Origin: Leptoclinus maculatus | Taxonomy: Eukaryota; Chordata; Actinopteri; Perciformes; Stichaeidae | Direction of reading: 5' to 3' | Length of the DNA stretch: 64,000 nucleotides | Assembly (NCBI GenBank): GCA_032191485.1 | Contig: JAVDOI010000008.1 | Location: 19,946,674 to 20,010,673, forward strand | Shown: positions 26,424-33,400 of the stretch, piece after piece | How positions within the stretch are numbered: position 1 is the first letter of the stretch | Layout of the letters: the number at the start of each line of letters is the position of its first letter | Translations under genes and position numbers: made by a program | The notes under the pieces: generated by a model | Databases searched by the model: none | What the model saw: the letters and a program-made list of their open reading frames with translations, nothing else | What the model was told of the DNA's origin: nothing

Positions 26424-29400
26424 TTTATATTATAGTGAATATTATTATATGACATATATATTATTATATTATACAGAATATTATATGATATATATATTAT
26501 ACAGAATATTATATGATATATATATATATATATTATTATATTATACAGAATATTATTATATGATATATATATTATATTATACTGAATTCCCTGTGAGGGT
26601 GACTAAAATAAGATGTCCTGACGTGTTTGTCAAAGTGTTATTTACTGCTTTTTTTCGTGTTGGAATAAATGTTAAATATTTAACTGCAAAGTAGTAATGC
26701 GCGTTTGATACCTTAATTTGTTTGCATTAAATCATTCTGGGATGTTTGCTGAAATTGATTGGATGTGGCACAGCCCTACCAAGAAAATGTTCCACCAGCC
26801 GCCACTGATTAGCACCAAACACAAAGTACAGCTGAGGACGATGGGAATTAGTTTGGTCAGAGGGCAAAAGACCAATTCATATTTTGACCAGAGGATGGCG
26901 CTGGATAAAAAAGTTCAGGGATCAACAAAATGATTACAAATCATGAGTGTATGTACCAATGTTATTGAAATGACCAAAGTAATTAGGATTCATTCTCTGT
27001 AAGATATCACATTTAGTAGCATTCCGTCCAATAGTTGTAAAGACATGTCACCAAAAATAAAAAAAACAACCTGCTGATGGAGCTACAAGAAAAGTCACAG
27101 GACTTCCAAAGTCAGTTAGCTTCATCCTTCGGGGTGGCCGTGACCGTCTTAATAAAGTTCCATAGTCATCCACCCAATAGTTGTTGACCTATTTCAGTGG
27201 TTAACCTACCGTCAGAGCAACAGAATGACATCTCTAGAGCCACACTGATAGCATGGCTAAAAAACAACAACAACAAAATACATGAGATTCTCTCAAAGAC
27301 AGAACTTCTCCTTTAAAAGAGCTGTTTTTCATTCATTTAAATATACACGATCTGTAGGTCAATGTCTCTGTCTGAGTTACTGTGAGCTCTAGACTCTGGA
27401 GGAGCCATTAGAAATGGACTAATTGTTTGCATTGTAACTGTGTGTGTTTGTCCAATTTCCCCCTAGCTACACAGTGAAGTGAAGTGTTTTTGTCTGTGCT
27501 GACCTGGATGAAACCTGCAAATAGACGTCATGCATTGAGAGGCTTCTTTGTGGAAGTAGGTTGCAGTGTCTCTCAGGGTGGAACTTTTGCCTCAGCTACA
27601 GTAGAACACTATAGGGAGTTTGCTATATTTACGATGGTGCAGAGAAGCACCGTAGCTGACCCTTTGCTTCATCCCGCCCCTCAAACGCAGACTGGCCAAT
27701 CATAGAGTAGCATCGGCCAGCTCTGAACAAGGTCCGACAACTATCCAATTTCTTCATTTTCAGGCTGATTTTGTGGATTTGGAGCTAGTCACGGTTAAGC
27801 GTTGTGTAATAGTGATACTTTGAAGGAGATATACGCTTCAGAACGTTACTTTTTTACGATAAAACCTGTGGAGCTAACACTAGCAGAGTACGTTAGCATA
27901 TAGTTAACTAGCGTTAGCACTTCTATGCTACGCTAGCTGATGAAGCTATACTGAATGTATACACATGCTGCTTTTGCTTTTTAATGACGGTGAATGAAGA
28001 CCTACCCGGCTTTACAGGAATAATGTCGTTCCTCAATTTTATTTTGTGATCGCCAGGTGACGTGGTGGTTCACTTTTTGTGATCTTTAGGCTTTAGCTTC
28101 TATCTTTTAACCTGTTTTCAATGCTGAATCAGCTGCACATCCTGGACATATCCCTCAAAAAGCATATTGTACCCTCTTGTTTTTCAAAAAATGTGATTAT
28201 ATTTTTTCAGAGTGCAGTTAGTGACAGTGTGGGCTCCGTGATGAACGGAGAAGCGATGGGGGGGGGGCGGGGCCTATTGTCAATTGTCTTGTCCCGTGCC
28301 TATGATGCTAGACACATGCTCAGAACAAAAGCACCATAATTGGTTCTCTGGCAGTGTGTCAAAGCAGAACACTTGTCTCGTTTGTTTTACCAAGCTGCAC
28401 TACAGACAGGTAGCAGAGGGGCTTAGGTTTCATTTAAAGCCATACATTTGCTCTATGTGCTACGCCCCTCACACACCATGCCAGTAGCAGATTTATCAGT
28501 ATTTCACGGACCACCTGTGAAGAAATCTTTTTCTCTTGGCCCCACTGTTGTGTCTTTCTGCTCTCGAGTTGTTTAAATAAGGCTGACCTCGGGTGGTCAA
28601 ATGGTATATAGACTGAAAACAGGCTCCTGTTTAGATAAGTTTGACCCTAAATCAAACAAAGAGCTTGTTTCATTGTTTGAAAGTGTGGTTTGTGACTGAT
28701 CAAGGGGAAATACATTTCTTGTAACACAACATGGCTGTGTCACAGAGGCTGTGGGGAGAAGACAGATTGAGTTCAGCATGTGAATATAATCATCCACTTC
28801 ACATTCTCAGCAACTCTGAAAACTGCCAGCAAAAGCAGAGTGAATTCCTCCCGTCACACAGCACAGCTGTGGAATGGTAGTTTTGGATAATAAGAAAAAT
28901 AAAGTAGCGGAGTTTGGCACGTGAACGTTGAGTGACTGCCATGTGGCTGAAGCCCTCCGACAGACCTAACGACAGCTGGGTTTCACTGGCCTTTGTGGAT
29001 AAGACGGGGAGAGGGAGGGATGGGACAGGGGATGAAGAGAAAAGGAAAATAACAAAACAGCAGGCAGAGGAATGAAAAAGAGAAAGCAAATGATAAAAGA
29101 AGAGGTTAAAAGAAATGGTGGGAAACAAACTGAGGGGGGGGGGGGCTCAGTATCTCTGGGTAGAGCTCGTTTACCCGCAGAGCCAGCCGAGGTGCGCCTG
29201 AGCAGCCTGGCTCTCTGATTGGTGATGCGCGATGCAGCTCTCTCCCCTCCCCCCTGAAGAAAGAGGTGCAGTAGGAACGTGAGACCCAGACAGAGCAAGA
29301 CTCGGCTACTGAAGCAACGTTTATCTGAAGCGCTCCCTGAGATGCAGTCGACAGAGAATGTAGGGACCGACTAGACCGATTGCACAGATCAATTGCACAG

Positions 29401-30370
29401 ATTTGCTCTTCCACAGCATAGAGTCTCTTATTGCTGGATTTAGGAATTCATCAAACAGATTAGATTTTTTAAACCTTTTGCCAGCAAGATCAGCCAGAGT
29501 GCGTTCCATTCGATTCACCGCATTGACAAGGACGTCCGCCGGTCACCATGGGCAGGCAGGGGCATGATACCTCTGCTGCGGTCCCCGGGATGCGTATCCA
29601 GCGCTCCCAGAGCAAGATGAGCCTCTCTGCATCGTTCGAAGCGCTGGCCGTCTATTTCCCCTGCATGAACTCCTTCGATGATGAGGACGGAGGTAAGATG
29701 ACATCTGGGGAGAAGTGTCCCAGCAGCAGCTGGCTGGGGGGGGGGGGATTTAGGACTAGTTGGAAGATGCAGAGGTATTGATTGTTAGGAGATTTGGGGA
29801 AGGTTGAGAGATGTAATTATAATAAATTAGGATGACAGTGTAGTTCAGTTAGGGTAATGATGTGATGCTTGGGGGGGGGGGGGGGTGTAACATTATGAGT
29901 TGAAAGTTGATATCTGTGCATCATCCAGGCTCTCAATTTGTTGTGAAATACACATACTTCTTCTGTTGTTACTGCCGCCGGTGGCCGTGTTAACATGGAT
30001 GATTGTACGAACCAGTCTGACAATATATTCTACTCACGTTAGTCACAACGTCTCATGATGATTTTAAATCTGGCTCTGTGAATGAAAACAAAGGCTTTAG
30101 GAGCTGGACTGAATCATTGTTTAGTATCTCGTGGGCGAGGGTGCTTATTTAGCTCAGCAATACAACATCGCTCTACGACTGTGTGAACAGAAGACGCCTA
30201 CTGTGTGTGTTTATAGTTGTTTATGCTCCCATCATCTCCTACTCTTGTGGCGGGGGGGATTTATTCACAGACCAATAGAAAAGGTCATGGACTTGCAATG
30301 CAGAAGATTTACTCTTTTATACCTCGACATACTTTTGCCTGTTCATACCGTCTTTTCTTAGCTACAGTTT

Positions 30371-30401
<31 letters not shown>

Positions 30402-33400
30402 CTGCACTCACACTTCCACTGTTTGGCCACCAAGCAGCTCTCCCCCAGTCACTGTGTTTTGCGGTCCGGTCCAGGCCCAGATTTGATGGCAGTGGCTGCA
30501 GGGCCTTCTGGTGACGAGCCAGTTTGTCTTGACTTTTAGGTCTCTGCTGCTTCATGATGCCAGATACAGAAGTGCTCGGCTGCCACATTCTCCAACCAGT
30601 GTTGATAACGCTCATCTGCCACTGCGTTTAATGCAGCTGTGTGTGTCTTTGTGTCTATGTAGACCAGGCCTGGCCAACCCGCGGCTCCCGAGCCGCATGC
30701 GGCTCTTTGCCTAGTTTCATGCGGCTCTTACGTTCATATCGAAGTTTGTGTTTGTGTTTTTTTTTTTAATGTGCGTGTTCGCTTCGCTTGAGTTCAATAC
30801 GGTATTTTCGTCAAACGCGCAAGGCGCGGACTGGGGGAAAAAAGTGTCCCGGGAGTTACTGTGCCAGACCGGCCCACTCGGTATTTTTTCACTCGCATTA
30901 ATGCATAGTGTATCGCGCGTTAATACATGGAGCAGACATTTGTATCACAGTGTTTTTAGTGTGTAGGTTAAGGACTGTGGTCTTTATAGCAATTTGATTC
31001 TTTGAAGACATCATAAAGATATTTAACTTTCACATCTGAAATTACAAGAACTCTGCTCTGTGATGTCTTTCCTTGTCTCTCCCCCCTGTGTCACGGTGTG
31101 GGTACATCGCACTGGTGAAATCAGAATACCCTTATTTGATTGGCTAAACTGCATCACGTGACGTGATTTACAACGCATTGGTCGGTGTGTTTTTTTTCGC
31201 ACGTGTTGAGTAGGCAAGAGCAGTGGTCCCCAACCTCCTGATAGATGTTTTATTTTGAAAAATTACCGGATTCTCTCCCAATTTCATCCGCCTGTGGCTC
31301 TTGACACATGTCAAGACGCTTGTCTCGGTCACGTGATATGTTAATTAAGCCCACAAGTTAGCGAAAATGAGTAAAAAACTTTTGGAGAGCTTCTTTGCAA
31401 AGGGGAAAAGCCCACTAAGGAGACAGAAGAAGAGCCTACAACTTCCAAGAAAAAGAAAGCTTCATTTAACAGACAATATCAGGAGTCTAATTAAATATCA
31501 GGAGTAATTCTGACGCGCCAAACCCACTCTGCATAATATGTGACGACAGAGGAAGAGGAAGAGGAAGATCAGCTGCTGGAGATTGTAAATGACGGTGGGT
31601 GGCCTTAAAAGTATGTTTGAGACAACAACTCTGCTGGTGTTTTGGATTGACATTTAATAACACCTAAAACAAAGTTAGACTGACGGAAGAGATTAGATGA
31701 GTAAATAAGTTGGAAACCATGAGTGTGAATACAAATCGCGAGGAGTAGTATAAATATCAGTCAGTGATTATTGACTTTGGGTATTTAGGTATTAGAGTAA
31801 ATTTAACGTGTTCTGTGAAGCATAGAATATAGTCGTGGCCGGCGATGTCAGAGGGAGGGCCGGTTGGTGATGGAGGTGGGCCGGTATTGGACCATCCCAA
31901 CCCCTTCGGCCTACCGGGGATTTTCCCGGTATCCCCGATGGCCAGTCCGCCCCTGTTCTACCCTGAAACACGTGAAATCAAAGCATCGATCTGTTCTGAC
32001 TGACACCCATGTGAAAGAATTGCTTCGAGTGGCAACAACGGAATACAAGCCAGATTTGAAGAAGATTGTTCAAGGCAAGGAAGTCCCACTAAGCAACATG
32101 CATAGTAAAAGAAAAACGCTATTGTAAATTATTATATTTTTGTTTGTGGACTTGGTTGAACTGAGAGTTTGTGTGTGTGAGACAGTGCACACAATGTTCA
32201 TTGTTGAAAATGACTGGCCTGTGGTCTTAGTACTGTAGGAGTCAATTTCTGTCATTATCATGTTGGTGTGTGACATTTACAATAAATCTGGCTGAGCAGA
32301 GGTCTGTGTGTGTGTGTGTGTGTGTGAGGAAGGGATGGGGTGATGTTCATGTGTGCCCATGTGTATGATGTGGCTCTTTGCGGTAACACAGCAAAAAATG
32401 TGGCTCTTAGTCTCTGACTGGTTGGCCACCCCTGATGTAGACGCACATATGTGTGTATGTAGGGGAACATGGTTTTTTGTCGAAGCAACTCTTGTAAAGT
32501 TATTTTATGAAACCACTGATTCATTGATAGTATAGTAAGCATAGCAACAATAACAAATGCGTTTCATCATTTCCACATCAAAGCAGTAAAAACCGGTGTG
32601 TTTTTAGTGTCTATTGATAACCTCTGATTGGCCCAGGTCTACGAGCTGCGGTTCGCTACAGACGTCAGAGACGACCTCTGTGGCTTCGTCTCCTATTGTG
32701 AAGTGTGGCGAGCAGGAAGAGGAGGCGGAGAGGGGCCGGCTGAATAACTGAGATTTCAAGGCTGAAAGGCTTCATGTGTGTTTATGCCCGTGTGAGAGAT
32801 AGGACGCCTCTCTTCTCCTCTGACGTGAGGAGGGAGAGTGAAGACAGACACAAAGGGCCCGTGATGATGCTGGATTAGCGCTGCTGTAGTCTGGATGTGA
32901 TTCATCCGTACAAACACAATGACTAAGACGGACTGGCATGAGGATATCTATGGATTGTACGTTGCACCTGGGGGTTGCAAACAGTGAAGTGACGGTAAAC
33001 TCTGCGTTGTTACCGTCGCCTGGCTGTGCAGTGAGCAGGTGACCTCTGGGGAAATAACACCATGCCCTCATTTAGCATTCATTTGATTACAGATATGATA
33101 AATGAGACGACAGAACAGTAATAGCTGCGATGACATTTCGTAATGCTCGGATGATTAGTCTTTTATCATAGCCATGTCTGATTTTAGTTTTAAACTTGGA
33201 CAGATGGATGTACTTTCTGTCTATTCTAGTTTTCCAAAGCTAAATGTCTTATATCAAATATCTCTGTGTGTGTGTGTGTGTGTGCTTGTTGCATCCATAC
33301 TTTTTTTTAGGTATGTGTGTGTGTACCACAAGCGCAGCCACGTGCCCCCATGCGCACGCTGTCAGGGAGGCTGGGTGGAGATGAACAGCAGCAGGGCTAA

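Larger units (their letters stand above)
25810..26807. mobile_element. hAT-type DNA transposon, non-autonomous, 998 bp
   Basis: The left terminus cagtggcggctggtcca and right terminus ttccaccagccgccactg are inverted copies (14 exact bases from the tip). The 8-bp target duplication attagcac sits at 25802-25809 and 26808-26815. An 8-bp duplication with CAG...CTG tips is the hAT hallmark. The interior has an AAAAT array (25862-25908) and a long imperfect TA tract (26330-26585). I found no intact transposase, so it is non-autonomous or decayed. Confidence 0.85.
18780..29547 (+). other. RIMS2: RIMS2 intron up to the alternative first exon
   Basis: No further exon was recognised. It holds an 8-bp tandem repeat (21004-21044), a CA microsatellite (21379-21402), a perfect hairpin with a third arm copy (24758-24828), and a 998-bp hAT element with a large TA tract (25810-26807). 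A probable promoter for the short isoform lies at about 29130-29547. The region at 22480-22640 is GC-rich and complex but has no supportable frame. Confidence 0.55.

Noticed and set aside
26410..26694. Tyr/Ile-rich 94-codon frame
   Set aside because: Translation of the TA satellite inside a hAT element.
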